Source of the DNA: Apodospora peruviana
Lineage: Eukaryota; Ascomycota; Sordariomycetes; Sordariales; Lasiosphaeriaceae
Length of the DNA: 64,000 bases
Assembly: GCA_033439685.1 (NCBI GenBank)
Contig: JAUEDM010000004.1
Span: forward strand, 310,001-374,000
Direction: 5' to 3'
Position numbers and translations under genes: made by a program. A model generated the notes under the pieces. The model saw only the letters and a program-made list of their open reading frames with translations, made no database searches and had not been told where the DNA came from. Below are positions 13,001 to 25,354 of the stretch, piece by piece. How positions within the stretch are numbered: position 1 is the first letter of the stretch; each line of letters starts with the position of its first letter.

Positions 13001-15447
13001 TGGGCATCTGATTCGGCCGCGACGCTGCAAGAGATAGTGTAGAATCATGCCTTCGGCCGGAATGCCTGAGATTGAAGGCTGACCCGAGAGCGCCAGTTGT
13101 GGCTTGAGATGTTTTGGTAAGGTCGCATGTACGGAATAACCGTACCGTAATGCTGTTTTCCGTAAGCACCGACTATCGAGCGCCATCTCACAGTTGGAGT
13201 GAGGATCGGTGCCCCGTCATGGTCATGGCCGTTCTTGGTGCTGCACGTGTGTGCACTGAGTGTGCAAGCGTGCCAGCCACTTGCTAGCCTCTTGTGAAAA
13301 CAGCAGAGTGGATTTGTGGTTGTGCCGCATTTTCGCAGTCGCCCCACACTGCATGCATCGGTGCGGCCTCGCGACAACTTCGATTCGACAGGGCCGCGTC
13401 TTACCGAAGCAAGGCCACGAAGTGAGGCTGTCGACCCATGTCTTCCGCCTTGGAGTTGCATCTGCGGTTTTATGTGCAGGGGTGGGTGGGCAGAACTTAC
13501 CAACGCTCATTTGCCCCAGCCGTGGCTTTTAACGAGGCTTTGAAGTTAATCCAAGGTCCAATCCTATCACATCATTGCGGTCAGTGAACAGTGACCACCA
13601 ATCTGATGAACGTCATCAATGGGATTAAGCTGAGGTGGATGATTGATGAGAGATTGATACTCGGTGTCCATCTCTGGTTGACAAAAGGCAGTCGCTAATA
13701 ATGGAACCCGGAACGACGGCGGACAGGACCCCGAAAGGAAGGTACAGTTTGCTGCAAGAGGGCCAGTGTGCCACTGAGGAACGAAAAGCACTGATCATGA
13801 TTCTTGTACCACAATAAGATAGTGCACGGATTGATTACGGATTATGGATTACGGCGAGGTAATCCGTACGAATACTGTCACTGGCCACCTCATCTGCACG
13901 CCCACCTTTCCTGCTTCGGAAAGATTCTCAACCGTTCACCTTCAGGTTGCACCGTTACATCACCAACCAGGACAAACCAGGGATTTCCGAACGCAACAGG
14001 ACTGCATCACATCCACGCCTCAGGGCACATCGCATCGGCGGTTTGTTGCTCTCGTGCCAGGAGGTATTGACATTGAACCCGATTTAGAGTCTCCCTAACC
14101 ATCATTACATTGATCACAATTCGTTCGGAGCTTGTGAGGTCGTCTCCAGAACCGCCGGGGCCGCATCAAGACGGCCGTCCCCCCCGGGTCCTCCAGAAAC
14201 CCCACTGACCAACAGAAGCCTTGCTCTCCGTCTGTGCCCTCCAGCCATCATTTCATGGGACCTGGGAGCAGGGCCGGTCCAAACCCCTGCCGCGGCTAGA
14301 CCCCCCAGCTGTTCGTCCCCGGGAAATCCATTGTTAGCCCAGCAGGGTCACGCCGATGGGCCATCTCAATCAACAACCCGAAGCCAGCCACACAGATGCG
14401 CGTGCAAGCACTTAGACCACGAACTCGCCATCTTTGGCGGCCTACCGGTTGCATTCTAGAGATATTTTCGAATATCGCATCCACCAGCAATCCATGTGAT
14501 GTGACGCACGTCGCACTTCTGTCCTGTCCTGGTCCAGTGCCTGATAGGCGGGCCGGCACTTGACAGATTAGCAGTCCTTCATCAAACCCCCTATTGGAGG
14601 GAAACAATCTCCAGAACGCTCACCGCCAGTATTCCCACGTTATAGACATACTATTTACTGCCTTTCATCTCGCTATCTCCCTTTGATTGGGTAACCGCTT
14701 CAGAACATAGGTTTTAGTTAACTCGTCCGCGATCGAACCGTAGAAAGTCCAGATTAGTGGGTGGCATCATTGGCCACCTCGTGTGCGGGAAGAGTTGCGA
14801 GAGAGTTTTCCTGAACCACAGGTCGCCCTCCCACGGCCCCATCTCCATCTTCGAGAAGCCGAAGCTGCCGGCCAACCGCGAGCCCACCCCGCGCACCATG
14901 TCTTGCATGACGAGCGGACAGAATAACGGTGTGCCAAAGAGTGAAGAGTCCAGCAACTCTCATCACGCATCCACGGCATCCCATCATCCCATATCACAAG
15001 AGACCACAACCTACCTACGCCAACGACACCACCCAAATAAGCCTCAGAGCATTGGTTCATGTTCGCACAAGCAACAACGGCTGGACGGCACATAGCCATA
15101 TTTTGTAACCCCTGGATACTATGTGTATCCCGTTTGGCCCGTATGCATGGCTGATCTTCGGGAGTCTGTGAGCTCAGAGCACATTTTTAACCAGCCCGGC
15201 GGTTTTACTGTCTGTTGCTATTCTCTCCTCGGGTTGGAATCGACCCGTGAGGAGCCTGCAGGCAGCAGCTGCTGCTGTGTCCCCAAAGGACCAATATGCC
15301 AAATATGCCGACATGCCACTTGCTAGGATAGCGCAGCCATTTCTCCCAGCTTTCGCGGCTGTTGGGATGGGTGGACGGAATATGCACAAACACATTAGAA
15401 ATAGAACCCACTCTTTGCTTTTTGTTTCTTGACAATGGGAGCAGCAT

Positions 15448-15463
15448 GCCATGCATGCATGGC
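15448..15463. repeat. Perfect 16-bp palindrome GCCATGCATGCATGGC
   Basis: The sequence reads identically on both strands over all 16 bases and contains two overlapping ATGCAT units. It lies in the gene desert. It could be a binding site for a dimeric regulator or chance; nothing nearby indicates a role. Confidence 0.7.
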
Positions 15464-18400
15464 GTTGAGGAGGCAGACCACTGCAGGTTGGCAGCTGTTG
15501 GAAAGACACTCGGCGCAACTGGAGCCAGGGAGGTTGAACCAAAGATCTCAGGGTAAGGTAAGCCCTTCGCAAGCCGAGAGGACCTGAGTTCGTGATGGAT
15601 GTACGGAATAGTACGGTGGTTCTCGAGAGGCCAACCCCCCGGCAATCCATCCGCTCGGCAGGGGAGCACCGCCGCCTTCATTGAGCTGAACGCTGCGGAT
15701 CACCAGACGACGGACTCTCGGGCTCTTGGGAAGGAGGTCACACAACGTTCAGGTGATTCGGAACGCCACGCCCACCCGCCCCCGGACGCTCGGGAGGTGG
15801 CTGAAAAAAGAAAAGCGCCGTCCAGTGACAAGTCTGAACACGAATCTGAACTTCAAACGGCTTCTCTCCACTCTGCTGGGGCGCGCGCCAAACGCGGGAG
15901 AGACGGACACTCGAGCCACATTCGCACCACGACTTTGAGCCAAGAGGCTTGTCGAAACAGCTCGGGACTGCTCTCTGGTTCGATCATCGCATGGGCACCA
16001 GCTGGCCCTGGCCCTTCCCCATGCCGTTGGGCCCCCACTCCTCCGCCACAAACGCTCTTCAAACGCTAGGAGCATCGCAAGGACCTCTCTCGTCTGTGTG
16101 TGGAGTGTGAATCATTGATCTACAATTTATGCGCCATGGGGGGCTTCAAACAGGACTATCTCGGCTTTGATGGAGTGCTTGATGGAGATGGATATGCGTC
16201 GATCTTAGTGACGCAAGGGTCATCCGTGATAATGCCACAATATATCCACCTGTGCTTCATTCGTGTCTCTGGACGATCTCCTGGGACATGGTCTCGGGAA
16301 GAAAATAGGGGTCCGGATACCTTCGAGAATGCCCAAGCGAAGCATTTTCCATTTCGGAAACGGCATTGGGGCATGACATCGTTAGTTCGTTCCTAGAACA
16401 GGCAATGTGTGTGAGTGGACTAACACGAGAGTCTCATGTTTCAATATCGTGATTTTTTGTCTCCTGACACACTTCTCTCTTGGACACTACGCTACGGGTA
16501 ACTAAAAGCGTACTGCCCTATTCCCAGGCTTGCGGATCCCGGGCACGGAGATCTCGATGGCGCCCGGCGCTGCTCCCAGCTCCGCGCACCACCGCGGGCC
16601 GGGATGGGTGTTTGGGTTTGTTGATTACATCATGCCCGAGATAAATGGATCGATGTGAATTCGATATCAGCCAGCAAACCGAGAACGACGTCGTTGAGAA
16701 GCGCTTCAGTATATTCCGTTCGCTCGGTTTCGTCATGACTTTCACCGATTGGATCTATCACAGCAACCCAATTGATCAATCATATTCGAGAAGGAGAAAT
16801 GACAGACATAGACGAACAACAAAGTCTCGGCTACTGCCATGGATGGATAGGATAGCACAGCATGAACACATGAACCCCAGACAACAACACCACAGTTAGA
16901 CAAGCGTCTGACAGCGGCCGAGCGAGCTCCTGGCCAGCGTTGATGATCCCTCGAGACCTCGTTGCGACCAGGCATTCAGCCAGTCATTGGTTGGTCTGTT
17001 TGTCGTTTTAACTTCTTGATACTATCACCAGCTTTTTCCATCTTCTAGTGTACGTGCCCCTCTGCATGTTGTGCGGAGACGGATCCCCTTCCTTCCTGCT
17101 GTGCCCAAGTGGCGCAAGTCAAGTGTCGCTTGCATCTGTTGGGTCGCTCGCCTTCACTCGGCGGTCTCAATTCAGTCCAGATGCAATGACGCCGAGAAAG
17201 TTCGAGACTCCTTTTGATGGACGATGGGGAGAAAGGACTTCAATGGGCTTGATCTGGCAATTTTGGAATCAATGGATTTTACCACAATCAAGTCGGTCAG
17301 TTCGGGTCCCACATATCACATCGATCGAGAAGTGCGTATGGGTGGCCTGGCAGTCGTCATAGAATCTGGTCATCAACTTCAAAGATCCGTTTCAACAATG
17401 ATGACCGGGCGCCACGGGCCTGCCCTATCAGGTCGAGATCTTCGTCTTTTTTAATAAGTGTATATCCCACACATATAGGATACCTGCATACTCTCTTGCC
17501 TTTGGGTCCTTCGATGGATGGCAGATGGTAGTAGGTATATAACCGTCGTGGCTGGATATAATCAAGCAACCCACCCATGACACCACAAAGTGGTACTATA
17601 TATCACGTTTGTGAAGTATGGGAGATCAAGCTCCAATGAGAACCCTATCTACATACGTACATACGATTGGGATTGGTTGCTGGATCGCCCATCGCGGTGG
17701 GTTCAGAGTTGATGATCGACGACGGCGACGCAATATGTAGATGGACCTGTCTCCACCATCAAAGGTGTGGCCAAGAACCTGCTGGTGTATCGTGTGTATT
17801 AGGAAGGCATGTAATCAGGCATGCCACAGCAAATCATTGTTGAGGAGTCGTACAGCGAAAATTTGTCTCAAGAGATCGAGATGGCATTCCCCTTTCTTCT
17901 GCTCCCGTCAAAGTGGGCTCTTGCTTGGATGATTGTCCCACACATCACATGATGAACCGAGAAATAGGGGTGTCGTTATTAGAGAGTCGGCCTTGACTGT
18001 TCAGGTTTTAAGAGGTAAAATAATAAACCCGAAAGCGATAAAGTTGATCCGCAAGGGCGGATTGGATCAGCAAACGGGAGTTAGCTGCTGCTGGTTTTCC
18101 TGCTTGTTTTCCAACACACAAGTGTTGTTCGTTTGCGGTCAATGATGCTGACACATCATGACCGTGCCACATCGGAAGAGAGGCTTGCCATGGGCGCCCA
18201 CGGATGTGGCCAGAGGAGCATGTCTGGCCGGTCTTCTACTCGTCTCCTATGCCCGGCGGCAGCCGGAAGGCTTTCGTCGCCTTGTGGTCGGACATATGTT
18301 CCTCGCCGCAGAAGTTCGCGAGGCTGCTTTCCAAAGACTTTTTTTGTTCCTTTGGCTCGTTTTTTTCTTCTTGACTTCGCTCCCGCGCCGTGCGTGTACC

Positions 18401-19245
18401 GGCTGGTCCGCCCTGGGATTGAACAAACCAGGCCGGGTCAACCAGCAGACGGGCCACCTGGGCCAGCCAACCTGACCGACCAAAGGAGAAGGCTCTGCGG
18501 CACAGTGAAAGAATGTCGTGAGACGGAAGGAAGGTGAAAGAACGAGAGCGAGAGCCAAGCAACCTCGCCAGTGGAACCTGCCGCAGAGATCTTGTCTCGC
18601 TGGAAGAGCAGCCTCGCATACCCAATAGCGTTGGTGGCGGCGGCGGAGGAAAGAGAGGTGAGTGGCGGCCGGACAGCCGCAGCGTTCCAGATCGGGCGGG
18701 TTGGGCGTGTTTCAACGCGAGGCTGGTGCGACGGCTGGACAGGTCAAGGTCTTTGTGTGTACGGGTACAGTGCGTGCTGGCTGGCCGGTAAGAGTTGTTG
18801 GGGAAGAGGCAATAAACAAAACACAAAACACCGCGGCCAATAGAAAAGGGGCTGCCACCGCCGCGAGGCGCAGACGGTGGGTTGGGCCCACGGCCACGAA
18901 AAAGGTGTCAGTCACAGTCAGCAAGCAAGCAGCATAGCACAACCTCCAAGCTGGCCGGATGTGAGACTGAACTGACTGACTGGTCACGGATGCGGATAGC
19001 GACATGCTGCCGCCCGAAGCCGGTATTGGATAGCGGGCCTTGCTTGTTGCGCGCACCACTGGACCCCCATTGTCACCGTTGTACAACAGGTTCGCCTACG
19101 GGATGTCATTTACCACGCTGTCTGTCTGTCTTTTGTGTGGGCAACACAGAACTCAGAATCCGGGGCGGGCGGGCGTCAACACTGCTGTGAGTGCATCTCG
19201 GTGTATCCAGGTACAAACAAACCATATTACAGTGCGGACGGAGTC

Positions 19246-19271
19246 CGTCTGTCTGTGTGTCTGTCTGTCTG
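19246..19271. repeat. CTGT tetranucleotide microsatellite
   Basis: A run of CTGT units is broken by one GTGT insertion. It is a simple repeat in non-coding DNA. Confidence 0.85.
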
Positions 19272-20530
19272 GCGGAAAGTCAGTAGCCCACGAGAGAGAC
19301 GAGACGAGACGACTCCAAGAGAACAAACCCCTGCTTTTCCTTGCTTTTCCTAATCCCAAATTGCCGTCGTCCACGTCTTCCTTGTGGTATTTTCTGAATG
19401 GAATCACTGCTGTTAGGTGGCTGCATCTCCTTTCGCTGACTCACGATATCGACTCCTTCGAGATTCCTTTTCGAAAATGGCAAAAATCATGACAGGTTGG
19501 AAAGAGGCAGCCAACCCGGCCTAGCAGCAGAAAATAATACATGGAAAATACGCAAGTTCACGGCTCAGTTATGGTCTGCCAGCCCCAGGTTCGCCGCCGC
19601 TTGGTGCCGCACAACTACTTGCCTAGAGTGCTTCAGGATCTACGTAATCGCTCATAACTACCTAGATATGTTAATCCTCCATGTGTTCTGCTCCCGCCAG
19701 TATTAGGGCAGCGCCGCTGCCGCCGTTGTCCGACTTGCCACCTGCTAGCTGAGGCCTGCGGACTCTATACTACTGCCAGGTGCAAGTTGTTCAGCGTATA
19801 CGCGCGACCCTACATGCATGCAAATCATATATATGAAGGCTACTTGCGTAAAAACTTTCTTTGTCCTGGTGAAGCAGCGTGCTTGCGGCGCACATCATCA
19901 CCATCATCGTCGTGACCACAAGGACCATCATCCTGGAAATGTACACATCCGTACACACACATCATGACTTTAATACGCATGCCTCTATCTATGGATAGCT
20001 CCATCGGATCCATCCAGCTGGCCACCGGTGGGCAAAGGGAAGAATTGTTCGTTGGCCGACCTTTCCGTCCGTCTTGCGCGCCGCCTGCATCCATCAATGA
20101 TGAGATAGATTCCCGAGGACAACTAACCCACATTTCTGGCCAGAAAATACGATTGCACCGCAGATAGAAACCAAAAAGCATGTGTAGGTGTATGTATGTC
20201 ATGATGGCGGCGTAGCAGCCACAACCCATCAGATCACGGACAGACGGTTCCGTCGCGCCTGGGTATTCGGCGTTCTGTCTCAAACAGCGATGGACTAATG
20301 TAATGGAGATGATGATGGTCACAATGCTATGATGTATTCTTGAGGAACAAAGCCATGATACTCGATACATAACTTCTTGAGATATAGCTAGCTCACCCAG
20401 CCCTAAGCAGGTCTACCTGATCTCCTCAATGGGAGACCATGGAGAATTTCAAGGGAGCCCAGTCAAATACCCACAGATACACCCTCGTCAAGACCAAAAT
20501 CCCCAGTATAGCAACAAAAGCAGTGATTTT

Positions 20531-20595
20531 TGTAATATGAGTCGTATGCGCTCTCTTTTTCTTCTGAGTCGGACTCTGTAATATGAGTCGTATGC
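20531..20595. repeat. 19-bp direct repeat pair
   Basis: TGTAATATGAGTCGTATGC occurs at 20531-20549 and again at 20577-20595, 46 bp apart start to start. It may be a small segmental duplication in the distal 3' flank of Prp4. Confidence 0.8.
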
Positions 20596-20934
20596 AACTT
20601 TCCCTCCCCCCCTCCAAAACCTATCCGTAGAGCCATTTTCTCACCCAGAGTCTTCGCCCATTGAATGAGAGTCTCCCTAAACGACGACTCCACCGCAAGC
20701 CGACATCGGCCTTTCAAACGGCATCATATTCCCACACACGACTGCTATTACACAACATACCACATACAGACAACACCGCCGCTCATCGAAGTTAGCAGGC
20801 AGAGCAGGCAGCAGAGTCGCCGCGAAACCGCATATGAGCGGGGCACGCATATCATTCTCCTTTCCATCCGGGACCAGGGCGCGCGTTACCTACTTGCGAG
20901 GAAGTGATACTGATCGAGGGACCGCGACCAGCTC

Positions 20935-23900
20935 CTAACGGTGGGGCGGGGCTTGCCTGAACAGCTCATGGCCAAGCGCCTCAGACGGCGTAATACGCTT
21001 GTCGGGATTCAGCGTCAAACAGCGCTCCAGTAAGTTGATGAAGTTATTCAGATCCTTAGAGTACTGCGTTGGGTCTTTGATATCTTTGGAAACTGGTCCT
21101 GCCGTAATAATGCGGTCACGCAGCTTGTTGCCCTGCGTAAACGTGGATATAGTTTTGCGAAGAACCTGTCAGGTAAAGCAGTAAGTTAGTTATATTCAAC
21201 CGTTTCCGAGGCGTCAAATTGTAAGCCAGATCGCAAGCTAAGAGCGGTGATGGTGTGGCAAAGGACAACCTGCTATTCTCATCGGAGGACGCTCTGCAGG
21301 AGTAACGGAACAGCGGCATCCAAGGTGCATACGAGCAAGGGTAGTCTGATGTTGACTGGGAACGGACTGTTCTGGGGGCTTGATCTGCACGCTGGAGGAT
21401 TATCGATACCAACATCGGGGAGTTTAAACACGGCGGCAGCCGGACGCAGCAAGGGCACCGCCATTTCGTCCACGAGTATATGGAGAGATGGAAGGAGGAC
21501 TACGTCCAGTCTCTCGACTTGTTCGCTTCACCAATGCACTCGCGGCAGATCGAGCCGCGCCGCAGCGCTTACCCCATCCCAGTCAGCCCGCAACCAAAAA
21601 AAGAAGCGTGAACCAGCCAGGGTATATTAATAGTAACAGCAGAGGAAGGTAGAATGTGCTCGGGATGTGTGATGTCTGCGCGGAAGTGCGAGTTAGGAAA
21701 AGTTCTCGACTGACCTTTTTGTCATTATGCCTGTCCCGCTCGAAGCTGATGAAGTTGCCAAGTTCGTCAAAGTGGTCAGGCCAGCACTGTCCACGTCGGT
21801 AGAGCTTTGCGTTTAGCTTGCCGCGAATCTCCTGGATGTTCTTCAACATCTGATTATTGCTGTCCCCCGTAAATAGAATCTTGCCGGTAAAGAGCTCATA
21901 TAGGGTGCAGCCAATTGACCACATGTCGACTGCGTAATCGTAGGGAATACCAAGAATAATCTCGGGAGCGCGATAAAAACGACTGACGAGATACGGCGTG
22001 ACATCGTTAGAGGCCGTGGCAGCGTCAGATCGATCAATCGCTGTACCTAGATCGCAAATCTTGAGCAGTTTCCTGTTGTCGTTTACCTGTGAAGTCGTCA
22101 GCAAAGACTGCAAACAGCGCAATATAGTATAGCCGAAAGACTTTTACTGACCAAGATATTGTCGGGCTTGAGATCTGCGTGAATGATCTCGCAGTTACGC
22201 ATGTGTAACAGAGCTTGGAACATCTGATACGCATACGATCGGGTTCCATACAGACTGATTCCAACATCTTTGCCATACTTCTTTACCAGCTCACGGAGAT
22301 TGAGACTTAGGCTCTCAAATGCCATGCACAGGTGTCCCTTGCACTCGAACGACCGTTCGAATCGAACAATGTGCTTCTTGTCTTCTGGATCCGCGAGATT
22401 GAGCTTCCGTAGGATAGCAATTTCGGTAAACCCGCCCTTTCTCAGGGCGTCGTTATTTCGCATGATCTTGACTGCAACAACTTTTCCTGTCTTTATCTCC
22501 ACGGCCCGAGCCACACCGGAATACATTCCTCGGCCCAAAGTCTCAGAGATCTTATAGCAGCCATCCAGGATTTCGCCGGCTCGAATCTTGTAGTAGCCGT
22601 CTTGGTCGTCTTCGTCCAAGATTCCGGCGCGACCTCCATTGAGCTGCGCATTGATTCCATGAACTTGAGCTGCATTGTTTGCCACAGCAGCAAACTTCTC
22701 CTCGTCGAAATCGTCTGCAAACATGTCAAAATCGTCAACGTCGTCAGGGTCAGCATTTTTCGGCTTTCCGGCCTTCTCATCCATAGGTCGAGATTCGTTC
22801 TTTTGCAGATCCTCGCGGCGTTCTCCGTGAAGACCCACGTTGCCGAATCGCATCTCGTCCCGGTGTTCGTCCTCTTTCATATCCACGGTCGGGTCATAGT
22901 CAGCTGCCGACGGGCCATTTTCGTCGGTAGCGATCTTATCACCGCTAGCCTTGATAATATCCATGTCATCTGCAATGTTGAATGAGGCTGGCGACATGGC
23001 CTCCTTACCGGGAGAAGTTTGCGAAGCGGGAGTGGAAGGGTGAACTAGTTTGTCAGCGGCAGTCGTGAATCTCGGGCGGGGTTTCGTACTTGACTGTGGG
23101 GTGTTGACCTCGGTCCTCTGGGGACCTGGACTGTTTTGCCGCGTCGAATTTGGAGTTGATGAGGCTCCGTCTCCTACCTGCAAGGCCTGGATTCCAGGAG
23201 CCACTGCGACAAGACCGCGCTTATAGGCAGCCTCCCGAGCGCGCCTACGTCGCTCTATCTCTTCTTCCTCAGACACCTTCTGGTTCGCTGCTGAAGGATC
23301 CCAGTCCAGATCAGGCTCAGGGCCGACGGATGGTGGCTGAGAAAGTTTGCTAAGTCATGGTTAGCCATAATCTTGCTCTGTGAGGGGCATAGTCCTACCT
23401 GGTTTCCGATTTTGACACATTCGAGATGCTTCGTTCAAACGCAACACCTTGAACATGTTTAGCATTGTGCATCCGGCGGTCAGAATTTGTGACTGGCGTT
23501 GCCCGCTTGGACATGGTGCCTTCCTTTCCATTTTCTTGAACGTGGGCACTGTACTTGTTTTCACGGCCGAATCGACCACGGTCTCGTCTGTCCCAATCAC
23601 CACGGCTCCCAGGAGATCGAGAGCGGTTGCGGGGCCGCTTCGCTGTATACCCGTCATCATATCGGTCGTGATCATTACCACGACGGCGGTCGTCGTGGCG
23701 GTATCCGTAGTGGCGAGACGATTGTGAGTCGCCGTTGTATCGATAACTAGAACGGTCGTCCGCGCTATGGTATTGGCTGGATCCTCTCGAAGGCGGGCGG
23801 TCTAGATCACGGCCACGACGCCGGTCGTCGCGACCGCTCTGCTCGTAGTTGGCTCGGTACTGTCGGTCATCGTGGGGTCGTTTATGGCCACGAGGGGATC

Positions 23901-24078
23901 GGCTTCGAGAGTACGATCTATCGACCGAGTGTCTTGTCGGCAGGTCACCGTTCGGTGTGCGAGAAGATGTGGCTCGATGTCTGCCAGCCCGGTCAACTTC
24001 ACCGTTCCTATAAGAGCGAGGCAATGTAGTTCGCTCAACAATTTCTCCTTCATCGGAGCTGATTCCCCCAGATGCCAT
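20935..24078 (-). CDS. prp4: Prp4-type pre-mRNA-splicing protein kinase
   Basis: Four exons, 24078-23399, 23349-22152, 22086-21715 and 21165-20935, give 826 residues. Introns are 49, 65 and 549 bp. Prp4 phosphorylates spliceosomal proteins (Prp6/Prp31 class) during activation of the spliceosome in the nucleus. The N-terminal third is Arg/Ser/Asp-rich with RSRSP-type stretches, followed by an acidic linker and then the kinase domain: GRGMYSG loop, VAVKIMRN lysine, HADLKPDN (HAD rather than HRD, as known in Prp4), DLG in place of DFG, and the T-loop DVTPYLVSRFYRAPE. The last exon carries the C-terminal lobe motif NPDKRITPSEALGHELF. The start at 24078 (MASGGISSDEGEIVE) is preferred over an upstream in-frame ATG at 24141 because the SSDEGEIVE opening is typical of the family. 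The last intron is unusually long. Confidence 0.95.
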
Positions 24079-24117
24079 CTTGTTTTGACTTCGTTTCCAG
24101 CCGCCGATCTCGTGCGA

Positions 24118-24657
24118 GTTTGCGTGTACCCCCGCGGACACAGAGTTGTTGGCTGAAGCGTTTCTTGCGCTGTACCGACGCGGAGACCAGAGCCCAGATC
24201 AAGCAAGATTTTTTGAGAAGCTGTAACTTTGCGCTGTACCGACGCAGAAAACAGTGGTGCTCCGTTGATTCCGAGAGCTGTGTGTGTGCGTTGTACCAAC
24301 GTAGAGTAAACACATATGCTTCCTCGGGACCGAAAATCTGTGCGCCTGCAATCAAAGTTAGAGACCAAATAAAGACGAGACGAGGAGAGCTGGTGTTTGC
24401 GCTGTACCCTGACGCAGAAAACACCGATGCCTCGTCAAGGTTTCTTAAGAGCAGTGCGCTTGGGTTGTACCCACGTTGAGAGGCCGATGGATGGACGGCA
24501 GTAGAATAGCAGGTGTTTGCGTTGTACCCTGATGCAGAGAAACACTTATGCTGCCTCGAGGTCAAGAGCTGTACGCTTGATTTGTACCCACGTTAGACAC
24601 CAAGTGACGGACGGACTTGTAGAGCTGGTGTTCGCGTTGTACCTACGCAGAAGACAC
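24118..24657. repeat. Array of about nine degenerate imperfect-palindrome repeats upstream of prp4
   Basis: A motif close to GTGTTTGCGTTGTACC then GACGCAGAAAACAC recurs, with cores near 24125, 24168, 24233, 24289, 24402, 24464, 24522, 24582 and 24636. The best copies are 24392-24425, 24512-24545 and 24627-24657. Their ends are inverted (GGTGTT-GCG against CGC-A-AACACC), so each could form a hairpin. From 24392 on, a strong and a weak copy alternate, giving a compound period of about 118 bp; linkers share ATGCxxCCTCG and AAGAGC words. The array ends only about 40 bp before the Prp4 start, so it probably lies in its promoter or 5' UTR. Confidence 0.85.
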
Positions 24658-25354
24658 CAGTGCGCCCTCAACTTCAGGTAAATCCACTGAACAGTAGCCG
24701 GCTGCAAAGTGGATGGGAGAGAGCCGCGCCTGGCCAGTCGCACTTGTTATGTTCGGTGAGCGGACTGAGATGGAGGGGGACTAGGAGGGTAAGAAGTAAA
24801 TCGACGCGCGGATTGATTCGCCGCAATGGATGTATGCAGTGCAGCGAGTTGAATCCCTCAATGAAAACCATAAAAAGAAGTAATCTGGCCGTCGTGCGTC
24901 GAAAAGCGCAGTGAGAGAACCTGCCGTGAGATGTTGGGAGAGACAAGTCAGGTATGGTCGTTGGTGAGGTTCAGTTGAAATGCAGGTGACGATGCGACGC
25001 ACTACTACAGAACCCAGGCAGGTTCTCGGAAGTTACCGTTCATGGTAGGAGCCAAAAAGGGTAAATGCGGGTCTAGTGCAGGGACCACCTTGCAACTCAA
25101 GGCCCAGAAGGGGGCGAATGGCGGGGCAGCCCAGCAAATTCCGCAATTATGCCGGTGCTTACCGCCTGAACGAGTGGGTCCCTTTTTCTTAATCGTTATC
25201 GCCGTCGCCGCCTGTTCGTCGAGGGGCACTCTGAGCTGCCTCGTCCCCTTTTCCCCCAAACCAGTCCAGCCAAATTTCCCTTACTCAGCAGAATCTCTCT
25301 TCTTTGGGTTACCTTTTTTCCAAGCCAACACTCACAAGCAAGCGATTTGATACA
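24658..25354. other. Divergent intergenic region between prp4 and tma7
   Basis: No gene is visible. The part next to 25355 is pyrimidine-rich (25180-25340), as expected for a promoter and 5' leader of a highly expressed fungal housekeeping gene. Confidence 0.55.

Larger units (their letters stand above)
10098..20934. other. Large gene desert of about 10.8 kb
   Basis: I find no supportable coding region here. Frames of up to about 175 codons exist on both strands (for example 11449-11955 and 19840-20370), but none shows a domain, a repeat of coding character or sensible introns. Composition is not strongly AT-rich. The part next to 10097 should hold the kinase promoter and 5' UTR, and the part next to 20935 the Prp4 3' UTR. 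Visible minor structure: a 16-bp palindrome at 15448-15463, a CTGT microsatellite at 19246-19271, and a 19-bp direct repeat at 20531-20549 and 20577-20595. Confidence 0.6.

Noticed and set aside
15599..16069. Plus-strand frame of 156 codons in the gene desert
   Set aside because: It has no recognisable motif and no conserved-looking segment, and equally long frames occur nearby on the other strand.
24050..24565. Minus-strand frame of 171 codons through the repeat array, giving repeated FSASGYNANT peptides
   Set aside because: The periodicity comes from the DNA repeat itself; the frame overlaps the Prp4 start in another phase and has no domain.
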